From: an uncultured Lachnospiraceae bacterium
Lineage (GTDB): Bacteria; Bacillota; Clostridia; Lachnospirales; Lachnospiraceae
Assembly: GCA_947564735.1 (NCBI GenBank)
Contig: CANOEC010000020.1
Span: forward strand, 1-64,000
Direction of reading: 5' to 3'
Length of the DNA stretch: 64,000 bases
Shown piece by piece: positions 35,530 to 44,079 of the stretch. A program made the position numbers and the translations under genes. The notes under the pieces are model-generated. The model searched no databases, had not been told where the DNA came from, and saw only the letters and a list, made by a program, of their open reading frames with translations. Every line of letters begins with the position of its first letter. The stretch's first letter is position 1.

Positions 35530-35758
35530 AACAAAGCTCTGCTAACGCAAAGTGTAATGCCGCCGCTCCCGGTATCTGCTATGTACGGTATTGATTTTCT
35601 GTCAATTCCTTTTTATTTTAACAGAAATCATGACAAAATAACAGTCTTGACTTGCCTGAATAAAAACTTCCTTTTCCGCACATTCTCTGTTATACTAATA
35701 TATTAATATCGGTAAAAACAACAATTCATAACCATCCCATAAAGAAACGAGGTAAAAC

Positions 35759-36547
35759 GTGAAGAAAATCGCTATCATCACCGGTGCAAGCACAGGACTT
35801 GGCAGAGAATTTGTGAAACTTATTTTAGAGAAAAAGGAAATCGAAGAAATCTGGGCGATTGCCAGACATCAAGACAAGCTGGATAAACTGCGCAGACAAC
35901 TGGGAAACAGAATCAGAACGTTTTCCATTGATTTGTCAAACCGTGCACGCATTGAAGAATTTGGCGTAATGTTGTCGGAAAGCGATGTAGAAGTCCGTTA
36001 TTTAATAAATAACGCCGGTTACGCAAAATTTTGCTCCTATCACGACTTAAATGTAGCGGATTCCCTGAATATGATTGATTTAAATATCGGCGGTGTCGTG
36101 GCAATGGGACTTGTCTGTATCCCTCACATGCCGTCCGGAAGCCATATCGTCAATATCGCTTCGCAGGCTGCCTTTCAGCCGCTTCCTTACCAGAATCTGT
36201 ATAGTTCCACGAAAGCCTTCGTGCGCAATTATACAAGGGCGTTAAATGTGGAGTTGGAAGATTGCGGCATAACAGCCACTGCCGTCTGTCCGGGCTGGAT
36301 CAAAACCCACCTGTATGAGCGGGCAAACATCGGCGCTGCAAAGGCAACAAAGCGCTTCTGTGGCATGACCACCCCCGACAAGGTTGCAAAAAAAGCAATG
36401 GCAGACGCTGACCGCGGCAAAGATATCTCTATCTACAGCCTCTATGTCAACTTCTGCCATATAGGCGCCAAACTGCTGCCGCAGCAGCTCATGATGAAGC
36501 TCTGGCTGCAACAACAGCATATCGACCCGCATTCCAATACAAAATAA
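35759..36547 (+). CDS. SDR family NAD(P)-dependent oxidoreductase
   Basis: 262 residues, classical SDR size. Cofactor motif TGASTGLG at residues 8-15, LINNAGYA in the middle, and the catalytic YxxxK as YSSTKAF, with Ser in IASQAAFQ. The substrate is unknown. The start codon is GTG, preceded by GAGGT; no ATG gives a better start. The gene is divergent from the zinc-ribbon gene and converges with the PurF-like gene, with only 6 bp between their stops. Confidence 0.9.
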   Translation: MKKIAIITGASTGLGREFVKLILEKKEIEEIWAIARHQDKLDKLRRQLGNRIRTFSIDLSNRARIEEFGVMLSESDVEVRYLINNAGYAKFCSYHDLNVADSLNMIDLNIGGVVAMGLVCIPHMPSGSHIVNIASQAAFQPLPYQNLYSSTKAFVRNYTRALNVELEDCGITATAVCPGWIKTHLYERANIGAAKATKRFCGMTTPDKVAKKAMADADRGKDISIYSLYVNFCHIGAKLLPQQLMMKLWLQQQHIDPHSNTK

Positions 36548-36553
36548 TACAGG

Positions 36554-37960
36554 CTATTCCCGTCCGTCCCAGCAGTATGTACACAGTTTACATTTCTCAA
36601 TACCGACGGATGCAATCATATCGTCCAGACGATGATAGCGGAGAGAAGTAAAATTCAGCTTCTCTCTTATTTTTTCCAGCATATCGCCGTACTGTGTGCT
36701 GTCCGGGTCAGCATACACCGACAGATTCGGATATTTGTTCCCATCTTCCATCTCTTCGATGACACGGCGGGCAATCAGTTCCATCTCCGAAGTCGAACGT
36801 GAAAAATTCAAATATTTACACCCAAACAGAAGCGGCGGACACGCCGGACGGATATGTACCTCTCTGGCTCCGCTCTGATAAAGGAACTCGGTTGTTTCGC
36901 GAAGCTGTGTGCCCCGTACAATCGAATCATCTATCAGAAGAAGGCTTCTGTCTTTTATTAAATCATGCACCGGTATCAGCTTCATTTTGGCAATCAGATT
37001 GCGCTGGCTCTGAATGGTCGGCATAAAAGAACGGGGCCACGTGGGCGTATATTTGATGAAAGGTCTGGAAAAAGGCAGCCCCGACTCATTGGCATATCCG
37101 ATTGCATGGGCGGTGCCGGAATCCGGTACCCCGGCGACAATATCGGGATGCGCGTCATCCCTCTTTGCCAGCATCGCTCCGCAGTGATATCGCATCTCTT
37201 CCACGCTGATTCCCTCATAGGACGAAGACGGATACCCATAATATATCCATAAAAACGTACAAATCTTCATCTCTTTGCCCGGCGCCATCAAGGATCTGAC
37301 TCCTTCCGGCGTGACAATCACAATCTCGCCGGGACCAAGCTCCTTCTCCGGCATATATCCGAGATTCAGATAGGCAAAGCTCTCGAAGGATACACAGCAC
37401 GCACCCTCTTTTTTACCGACCGTAACCGGCGTCCTGCCATATCTGTCCCTCGCCGCATAGATTCCCTTGGCTGTCATTAAGAGCATCGTCATCGAACCGT
37501 CAATCAGCTCCTGCGCATAACGGATTCCCTCAATCAGATTGTCACGCTGGTTAATCACCGCCGCAACAAGCTCTGTGGCATTGATATCTCCACCGCTCAT
37601 CTCCAAAAAATGACCGTGACCGCTGCGAAACAGTTCTTCCACAATTTCATCTTTGTTATTGATTCTCCCAACCGTCGTAATTGCGTAAGTACCGTGATGG
37701 GAACGCACAATTAACGGCTGCGGCTCATAATCCGAGATACAGCCGATACCCATACAGCCGTGCATTGCATTGACATCTTTATCAAATTTTGTGCGGAAGG
37801 GGGCATTCTCAATATTGTGAATGGCTCTGTCAAATCCCTCCTTTTGACTGTAAACCGCCATACCTGCCCGCCTTGTTCCCAGATGTGAATGATAATCCGT
37901 TCCAAAAAACAAATCAAACACACAATCTTCCTTCGCCGCTACTCCAAAAAAACCACCCAT
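36554..37960 (-). CDS. PurF-like amidophosphoribosyltransferase paralogue without the N-terminal Cys
   Basis: 468 residues. The glutamine amidotransferase (Ntn) domain is recognisable (DLFFGTDYHSHLGTRRAGMA, GIGCISDYEPQP), and the phosphoribosyltransferase domain has the PRPP motif LLLIDDSIVRGTQL and the ending KCKLCTYCWDGRE. The protein starts MGGFFGV: the catalytic Cys that follows Met or a propeptide in real PurF enzymes is replaced by Gly. So glutamine cannot be used in the normal way; it might use ammonia or do something else. I remember similar Firmicutes proteins, so this is a family feature and not a sequencing error. GGAG lies upstream of the ATG. Confidence 0.85.
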   Translation of the reverse strand: MGGFFGVAAKEDCVFDLFFGTDYHSHLGTRRAGMAVYSQKEGFDRAIHNIENAPFRTKFDKDVNAMHGCMGIGCISDYEPQPLIVRSHHGTYAITTVGRINNKDEIVEELFRSGHGHFLEMSGGDINATELVAAVINQRDNLIEGIRYAQELIDGSMTMLLMTAKGIYAARDRYGRTPVTVGKKEGACCVSFESFAYLNLGYMPEKELGPGEIVIVTPEGVRSLMAPGKEMKICTFLWIYYGYPSSSYEGISVEEMRYHCGAMLAKRDDAHPDIVAGVPDSGTAHAIGYANESGLPFSRPFIKYTPTWPRSFMPTIQSQRNLIAKMKLIPVHDLIKDRSLLLIDDSIVRGTQLRETTEFLYQSGAREVHIRPACPPLLFGCKYLNFSRSTSEMELIARRVIEEMEDGNKYPNLSVYADPDSTQYGDMLEKIREKLNFTSLRYHRLDDMIASVGIEKCKLCTYCWDGRE

Positions 37961-38037
37961 ACTATACTCCTCTCATGTCTCCTGTCCCAGTTGTGCTACT
38001 CGCATACTGTATATCTCTGCCGCCTTTTCGCGACACG

Positions 38038-38691
38038 TTATGACACCCTACTGCCATCATATATCTCGCAGCCGCATCGTCCGCTCTCCTTGACCACATA
38101 AAGCATCTTGTTCGCCTTTTTCCCAAGGCTGCGGCAATCGTCTCCCTCTTCATAGAATGCCGCGCCGACGCTGATAGAAACAGGCGGCAGCTCCTTTTGC
38201 GGATGCAACAGTCTGTCGTTTGCCATGCCGACCTGTCTGCGGACAGCCTCCGCCTCCTCTCCGCTCATGTCCGGAATCCATAATGCAAAAATATCACCGC
38301 CTGTTCTTGCAATGCACGCACACCCTTCAAAATGAGTATACAATACGCCTGCCACATTTCGCAGTACGGCATCTCCCGTAGCACGTCCATACAAATCATT
38401 AATCTCCCGAAAACGATCTAAATCACTGATTAAAATGCATCCCCGACCGTGACCGTCGCGAATCGTCGCATCGACAACCCTGTAGAATTCCCTCTGTTCC
38501 GCCACCTTATCCAAGACATTCTGCAAATTGATATCTGCATGTATTCCCGATTCTACAGCGGCATTCAGCATTTTACCCTCACTGTCACCATTCAGACTGT
38601 CTATTTCGACAGCCGTACCGCCTTTGTCCGGTTCCCTTTTTTCCTTTTTACCTATCCTGTTATGAAATAATTGTATGATTCGTTTCTTCAT
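38038..38691 (-). CDS. Degenerate GGDEF-domain protein
   Basis: 217 residues: about 75 residues of N-terminal leader, then a GGDEF-type domain (CILISDLDRFREINDLYGRA, GDAVLRNVAGVLY). The signature reads ARTGGDIFAL: Glu of GGDEF is replaced by Ile, which normally removes diguanylate cyclase activity. It could bind GTP or cyclic-di-GMP or be decaying; no clear RxxD inhibitory site is seen. It lies alone, 77 bp downstream of the PurF-like start. A full GGDEF protein lies at 40.9-42.1 kb. Confidence 0.8.
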   Translation of the reverse strand: MKKRIIQLFHNRIGKKEKREPDKGGTAVEIDSLNGDSEGKMLNAAVESGIHADINLQNVLDKVAEQREFYRVVDATIRDGHGRGCILISDLDRFREINDLYGRATGDAVLRNVAGVLYTHFEGCACIARTGGDIFALWIPDMSGEEAEAVRRQVGMANDRLLHPQKELPPVSISVGAAFYEEGDDCRSLGKKANKMLYVVKESGRCGCEIYDGSRVS

Positions 38692-38939
38692 TTCCCTTTA
38701 TTCCGAATGCATATGCAAGATTACAAAACATATATGCCGCAGAATCCGGAATCCGCTTTTTATTCCGGTACAGATTTCATACTATCATATGGAGAAACAA
38801 TCTGCAATATTATCTCTCCTATCCTTCCTCCCATATCCGTCCCCTACTCCCTGCCAACCGTTCCGTACCGATTTGGAACCGCCGGATTTCCCGCCAGATA
38901 CATGCTGTTTCTATTCTAGTTGTTTCTATCTGCATGTTT

Positions 38940-40366
38940 CTATTCTATCGGAAGAATCTGTATCACATTCACCGAGTGCGGCGCAAACTCTATCTGCATA
39001 CCGCTTTGAAACCTCCCCAGCTTCTTCTCTTCAATGACGACCTCGGTTCTGTCCCTGTCGTTATAAGAATCCGTGCTCTGACCGGCTATGCTGTACATGG
39101 TTACCTCGGCATTCTCTGCTTCACAACAAAGCGTAATACTATGACTGGCATGGGCATCTTTATTCACCGCCGCCAATGACATGCCTTCCCGGTCAGACCA
39201 TTTCGCTGCAAGCAAATCCAGCGCTTCTACCGATACCGTATCTCCCGATTTGCTCCGCACGTCCATTGTCGGTGCTTCGTCCTCCGCCCATAAATCAACA
39301 ATCGTATCGCCAAGATAATTCACATACAAGTCAAACACATGATACGTGCTCCTAAGTACAATCCCCTTATCATAACTGTAGATGCAGCCCCTCGTATTCA
39401 GAATCGGCGCAAAATTTGCCATACCGACAATATCGCAATTCCTGTTCATCGCATTTAAGAAACATGCCGTAAACACAGCATCCGCCATGGTGTAGGTGCT
39501 GTTATCATCGTTCTTATCTCTGGGCGTCACATAATCGTTCACATCCACACCCTGCCTAATGGTATGGACATTCGGGTGATGCCAGCCTCTTAGGTTCCAT
39601 TCGTCAAACGCAATCTTAATCCTGTCTTCCAGACGCATCGCCGTCAGAATCCCACGGACATCGTCTACCGAACGGGCGATATCTTTCGTAAACGCCATAC
39701 ACTCCTCATAAGAAGCCGGTTCATGAACCTCCGCCATCATATCCCAATACTGGTGAATGGATATCCAGTCCAGATAGGGACCGCAGTTCTTAAGAAGATT
39801 GATGTTCCAGTCAATATCCGCCAGCGCCGCTGCGGAAAGCTGTACCCTTGCATCCACATGCATCATCATCTTGGCGGACTCGCGCACAAGCCGTCCCCAT
39901 TCATCGGCGCTCTTTGCTCCAATCTCCCAAAAACCGTAATTTTCGTTGCCAATGCTCCAGTATTTTACTCCATACGGCGCTGCGTACCCGTTCCTGCATT
40001 GGTACAAATGTACGGTTCGCATCCTATTTTCCGGCACAGCCTGATATACTCATCCGTACCAAATGTGTTGGGGTCTTCCACCCTCCACGCCTTGTCAAAC
40101 AAAGGCTTTCTCTGCGCGCCGACGGCGTCTTTCCAGTGATATGAGGATACGAAGCATCCGCCCGGCCAGCGCAGTACCGGCACTTTAATCTTTTTCATCG
40201 CCTCGATAATATCCGTCCGAAATCCGTCTTCATCGGACAAGGCATTGCCCGGATCGTAGATTCCGCCATAAATCTGTCTGTGAAAATGCTCTATGAAATG
40301 CCCGTAGAGCATGATGTCTCGTATTCCTTTTATTCTTCTTGCGTTTATATTGACTGGTATGGTCAT
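38940..40366 (-). pseudogene. Broken GH51 alpha-L-arabinofuranosidase
   Basis: Two reading frames together give a GH51 enzyme. The first (40366 to 39965) covers the N-terminal part (DIMLYGHFIEHFHRQIYGGI, RWPGGCFVSSYHWKD) up to CTNAGTGT and then stops. The second, another frame from about 40010 down to 38940, resumes at NGYAAPYGVKYWSIGNENYG and runs to the normal end. It keeps the acid/base Glu (IGNEN) and nucleophile Glu (IAFDEWN). About 30 residues that normally lie between the two parts are gone. The join falls in AACGGGTACG, which could be read as part of either side. So this looks like a deletion between short repeats and no active enzyme is expected. Confidence 0.85.
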
Positions 40367-40410
40367 CCTTTTTCTCCCGATTCCTTCGTCTGCTATTCTC
40401 CCGATTCGTC

Positions 40411-40605
40411 TCAGCCGCAGTCCGGCTCCTTGGCATCAAATAACTGTCCGCTGGCGAAGGGGCTTCCCACATCGCAGCGCCCGTGATGGTACGCCTTCTT
40501 CACTGCCCCGTCCGCTACTTCCTCCGATGTCTCCACCTTGATGCGGCTTACGCCGCCCTTTGCCATATTGTCCAACATATTGATTACGTCATCAATTTCG
40601 CCCAT
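40411..40605 (-). CDS. Small conserved protein of unknown function
   Basis: 64 residues from ATG 40603-40605, which has GGAGAG at a good distance; the ATG four codons earlier has none. The N-terminal half is helical (MGEIDDVINMLDNMAKGG) and the end contains KAYHHGRCDVGSPFASGQLF, a signature I remember from small Lachnospiraceae proteins without assigned function. The HH and Cys residues might bind metal. It lies 44 bp upstream of the broken GH51 gene in the same direction. Confidence 0.6.
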   Translation of the reverse strand: MGEIDDVINMLDNMAKGGVSRIKVETSEEVADGAVKKAYHHGRCDVGSPFASGQLFDAKEPDCG

Positions 40606-40692
40606 ATTTCTCTCCATTTCTGCGCTGCTTTTTGCACCGCTTTTCTTATATTATAATTGCCGTCTCTTCATTTTACAATTCGGATTTTGCGC

Positions 40693-40739
40693 TCTGCCAT
40701 CTTAAATTTACCAAAAGTTTATTTTGACCCCAACATCAT
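40693..40739. repeat. 46-bp dispersed sequence, copy 2
   Basis: Matches 15041-15086 with four substitutions and one inserted base. It lies in the gene-free region before the diguanylate cyclase gene. The neighbouring DNA up to 40858 is AT-rich and probably holds the promoter of that gene. Confidence 0.5.
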
Positions 40740-40858
40740 GTGACTAAGATATATTACATAAATATAGACAATGTACTTTTTTTCCATATTACAGTATAAT
40801 AAAATATATTTGTTGAGACAAACTATGGCAAAAAAACTAACTTGAAAGGAAGTGCAGA

Positions 40859-42094
40859 ATGCATCACACAAGAATAATAAAAAATCTACTTTTTATTGAT
40901 AACGGGCAGACCTGTGAAGAGCTCTGCCAAATTCTTAGCGACGAGTATAATATAACAGTTGTAAGCGATATGAAAGATGCAAAGGATATCCTTAAACATG
41001 GGAAAGCGGATTTCAATGCGTTGCTGATTCATGCGGATTTGCAGAAGGATATCCTCCAAGCAGTCGAATATGTAAAGAACAGCAAAAAGCTTATCTCCAT
41101 ACCAATCCTTATTTATACCGACAAAGAATGCTCCCCGGACATGTTATCATGTCTTGGAGACGGTGTGATCGACTGCATTACCAAACCATTTATCAGTAAA
41201 CTTGTCAAAAACAGGATTGCAAACGCTATTGCATTTACGGATTCCATGACCTTCTATGGAATAGAAACAATCCTCAAGCAGCTTCCATCCAACATTTTTC
41301 TCAAAGACAATGAATGCCGGTATGTTTTCTCGACAAAGTATTGGCATCATCTGAAAACATCAAATGATCCCAATTGGTCAATCCGCGGAAAGACTGACCC
41401 TGAGATACGCAAAGACAAACAAAATGCCATAGAAGCACACAAAAAAGACATGGAAATCATTGAAACCGGCAAAGGAATGACCTATACGATTGAAATCAAT
41501 GAAGATGGGATACAGGAATTTTTCCAGATTATAAAACAGCCTCTTTTCAGTAAAGAAGGCTTCGTTACCGGTATCATTGGTCTGATCAACAATGTAACGG
41601 AACACGAATTGCTCAAAAAGAAGCTCCGGGAACAGGCAATCACCGATGAACTGACAGGCCTGTATAACAGAGCTTTTCTGGATGAATTTATCAAAACGCA
41701 CAATGAGAGCTGCTATCCACTCGCTATTATCTCCGCCGATTGTGACAAGCTCAAGGAAATAAACGACACCTACGGGCATACTGCGGGAGATGAATATATT
41801 AAGGCCGCCGTAAGCCTTTTCAAAATGGTTTTACCGCAGGACCGCATATTGTTCCGCATGGGCGGAGATGAATTTCTCATTCTGCTGCCTGCCACCTCAG
41901 AAGAAGCCGCCACGCTCCTCGTAAATCAGATGAAAGATAAGCAGAAGCGGTTCCTCATTCAGAACCGTCAGCTGAGTATCTCATTTGGTGTTTCCGTCAT
42001 GGAAAGCCGGATGGATAATTTCCATATGTACATTACCGCTTCAGACAGAAATATGTATTTGGAGAAAAGGAAAAAACAGGACCAGACGGCGTAA
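40859..42094 (+). CDS. Receiver-PAS-GGDEF diguanylate cyclase
   Basis: 411 residues. Residues 1-125 form a receiver-like domain with LLFIDNG, LLIHADLQ and ITKPF, i.e. the acidic pocket, phosphorylation Asp and Lys of response regulators. Residues 130-255 form a PAS domain (ILKQLPSNIFLKDNECRYVF). Residues 255-411 form the GGDEF domain (DELTGLYNRAFLDEF, DCDKLKEINDTYGHTAGDEY) with the intact signature FRMGGDEFLIL. It should make cyclic-di-GMP in response to phosphorylation or a PAS signal. This messenger often controls pili in clostridia, but a link to the pil operon in this window is only inferred. GAAAGGAAG precedes the ATG. Confidence 0.9.
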   Translation: MHHTRIIKNLLFIDNGQTCEELCQILSDEYNITVVSDMKDAKDILKHGKADFNALLIHADLQKDILQAVEYVKNSKKLISIPILIYTDKECSPDMLSCLGDGVIDCITKPFISKLVKNRIANAIAFTDSMTFYGIETILKQLPSNIFLKDNECRYVFSTKYWHHLKTSNDPNWSIRGKTDPEIRKDKQNAIEAHKKDMEIIETGKGMTYTIEINEDGIQEFFQIIKQPLFSKEGFVTGIIGLINNVTEHELLKKKLREQAITDELTGLYNRAFLDEFIKTHNESCYPLAIISADCDKLKEINDTYGHTAGDEYIKAAVSLFKMVLPQDRILFRMGGDEFLILLPATSEEAATLLVNQMKDKQKRFLIQNRQLSISFGVSVMESRMDNFHMYITASDRNMYLEKRKKQDQTA

Positions 42095-42119
42095 TCCCCA
42101 GAACATTTTTTATTACATA

Positions 42120-42159
42120 CAGTGTCAATGCTGCTTTGAATGTCCATGTATTGACACTG
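42120..42159 (+). terminator. Inverted repeat after the diguanylate cyclase gene
   Basis: CAGTGTCAAT and ATTGACACTG, perfect 10-bp arms with a 20-base loop, 26 bases after the stop codon. There is no T run right after it, so termination is uncertain. The convergent GH43 gene ends at 42233. Confidence 0.4.
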
Positions 42160-42232
42160 GTGCTGTTTAAACGCCGTCCTCCTGCGTCCCCTGCCGTCTA
42201 TAAAATTTTTATTTTATAAACCGTTCTTCCTC

Positions 42233-43660
42233 TTACCGGTCGAACGTAAACTTATCAAATACTGCAACGCAGCTCTCCGCTTCTGACAAAAACTCAAAGT
42301 ATACCGCATGTTTTCCAACAATGCCTGCTGTAAGCCCTGCAGTTTTTTCCGTTTCCCCTTTTTCAATCGACATACGTGCCACAACTCTGCCTTGATACCC
42401 ATCCAGCCGTACATTTACAGTCATATCCTCCGATGCAGATGCCGCAACCGTTACCGTTCTGGCTGTACATGCGCCAAACTGTAAATACCGGAATCCAACC
42501 GTCACTCCGTTTGTAATATCCACAACAGGAGCTGAAATGTTGTCATCCTTCTCATAAACCGCCGCGACATACGCCCTTTTTATGCCGCCGTAAATATGGC
42601 AGGCATAGCCTGCAGAAATCATTTTATAGGCGTCAAGACCGTTGACATGGGCGCCCTGTGATGTCATCTCAACAGGCTTTGAAGCGATTGGCTCCCCATC
42701 CTCATAAATAATGTCGCCAATAAAAACCCTGCCATTTTTATCCATTGCAACATCAACCGGCTCCAGCATTGCCTGACGGGAAAATTCATTGACGCCAGTC
42801 TGCCTGTGATAAAATACATACCATTTGCCGTTTATCTCCACAATGCTTCCATGATTATTGCCCCACTGATATGTCATCGTGCCCGTTCCATCCATATTTT
42901 GAAGGATTTCACCGCCGTTAAAACTAATATCCCCGCCCGGTTGATAGCCTTCTAGCGGTTTATCGCTTACTTTATAGGAAAGGAACCCATTATTTGCACT
43001 GTACACGCCTAATTCGGGAACAGGCGTATAATATCTTTTGGAATAAATATACACATACTTTCCCAGCACCTTTCTCGGAGAAGACGCCTCAAAAAAAGCA
43101 TCCTCCGGACTGAGAAATCCATCATTGTCATTCTTTCCGTCTCTTGTATGCCCAATGGGATTTCTATGGAGCGTCCCTTCCTTAATCGTTGCCATATCGT
43201 CATTCAATTCAGCACAATTTGCACTGTTAAATCCCCAATATGCATATACCCTGCCGTCATCGTCTACTAAAACGCCGGGATCAAATCCAAGCTCCGTTTT
43301 CACCGGATTGGTAAAAGGTCCTGCGGGATTCTTTGCTTTGGCAACCATAATCCTCCCTCCACAGCTTTCAGCCGCATACAGATAGAAGGTATCTCCCTTC
43401 TGGACAACATCCGGCGCAAAAAGGACTGACCCATCTGTTGCAGTATAACAGACACCATGACATTTCCAGTCTGTTAAATCATCAACAGGTGCACTCCACA
43501 CCACTTGGTCTTTTCCACAATAACTTGTTCTTTCGGTATCATGTGACCCATATACATAAACTCTTTTCTCCCCTTTATATTCAAAAACCCTCGGCTCGCC
43601 GTCTGGAACATGCTCCCACAGCGGCATATATGGATTCGCTCCTCTGATATATTCTTTCAT
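42233..43660 (-). CDS. GH43-family glycoside hydrolase
   Basis: 475 residues from ATG 43658-43660 (AAGGAG upstream; the ATG eight codons earlier has none). Residues 1-320 form the five-bladed propeller of GH43: EPRVFEYKGEKRVYVYGSHD, VLFAPDVVQKGDTFYLYAAE, LGFDPGVLVDDDGRVYAYWG and FFEASSPRKVLGKYVYIY, with the acidic residues expected for the active site. The C-terminal 130 residues (ITNGVTVGFRYLQFGACTAR, VNVRLDGYQGRVVA) look like a CBM6-type carbohydrate-binding domain. Substrates are probably arabinose- or xylose-containing plant glycans. No signal peptide, so it is cytoplasmic and acts on imported oligosaccharides. Confidence 0.85.
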   Translation of the reverse strand: MKEYIRGANPYMPLWEHVPDGEPRVFEYKGEKRVYVYGSHDTERTSYCGKDQVVWSAPVDDLTDWKCHGVCYTATDGSVLFAPDVVQKGDTFYLYAAESCGGRIMVAKAKNPAGPFTNPVKTELGFDPGVLVDDDGRVYAYWGFNSANCAELNDDMATIKEGTLHRNPIGHTRDGKNDNDGFLSPEDAFFEASSPRKVLGKYVYIYSKRYYTPVPELGVYSANNGFLSYKVSDKPLEGYQPGGDISFNGGEILQNMDGTGTMTYQWGNNHGSIVEINGKWYVFYHRQTGVNEFSRQAMLEPVDVAMDKNGRVFIGDIIYEDGEPIASKPVEMTSQGAHVNGLDAYKMISAGYACHIYGGIKRAYVAAVYEKDDNISAPVVDITNGVTVGFRYLQFGACTARTVTVAASASEDMTVNVRLDGYQGRVVARMSIEKGETEKTAGLTAGIVGKHAVYFEFLSEAESCVAVFDKFTFDR

Positions 43661-43680
43661 TCTCTTCTCCTTATACATTG

Positions 43681-43854
43681 TCATGACAAGTCATGATATA
43701 TGGTCTCATTCTTATACCCCACTTCAGTCTTTGAAAGATACCACGACTTCCCGTTACCATTGTTACCCTGATAAAATAAATACACGCTCCCATCCTCGTC
43801 TTCATAAACATAAGGATGCCCCGATACAAGCCACCTCCTGCCACACTCCTGTAT
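43681..43854 (-). pseudogene. 3' relic of a glycosidase gene
   Basis: A 57-codon open stretch without start ends at TGA 43681-43683, just 20 bp before the GH43 start. The translation GHPYVYEDEDGSVYLFYQG and NGKSWYLSKTEV looks like the last blade of a propeller glycosidase, a family with GH43-like folds. Only the C-terminal end is left, so the gene was probably lost by a deletion. The remaining DNA up to 44079 holds the promoter of the MATE gene. Confidence 0.45.
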
Positions 43855-43964
43855 TCATGTATAATTTTATCTTATAATTCTCCCATTGTCGATTGCAAAT
43901 CATTGCAAAATAGATTGCATAAATTGTCAATCAGGACGAGTTGTGGGGACAGAATATACTTTTC

Positions 43965-43992
43965 TTGCATTTTGAAAGAAAAAGAGTATAAT
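43965..43992 (+). promoter_or_regulatory. Predicted promoter of the first MATE gene
   Basis: TTGCAT, 16-base spacer, TATAAT, about 90 bases before the start codon of the MATE gene at 44080. Confidence 0.6.
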
Positions 43993-44079
43993 AAGGAATT
44001 TGGAAATCACAGCATCCGGCGCACCGCATAACGTGCCGGAACGTCTGCAACGAAATAATTGACTTAGGAGGCGTTACAT

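Noticed and set aside
34434-35534. Longer N-terminus of the zinc-ribbon protein (reading from 35534)
   Set aside because: The extra 39 codons translate a dispersed hairpin repeat. The same peptide appears at 57.8 kb where no gene is expected. The ATG at 35417 has its own ribosome binding site.
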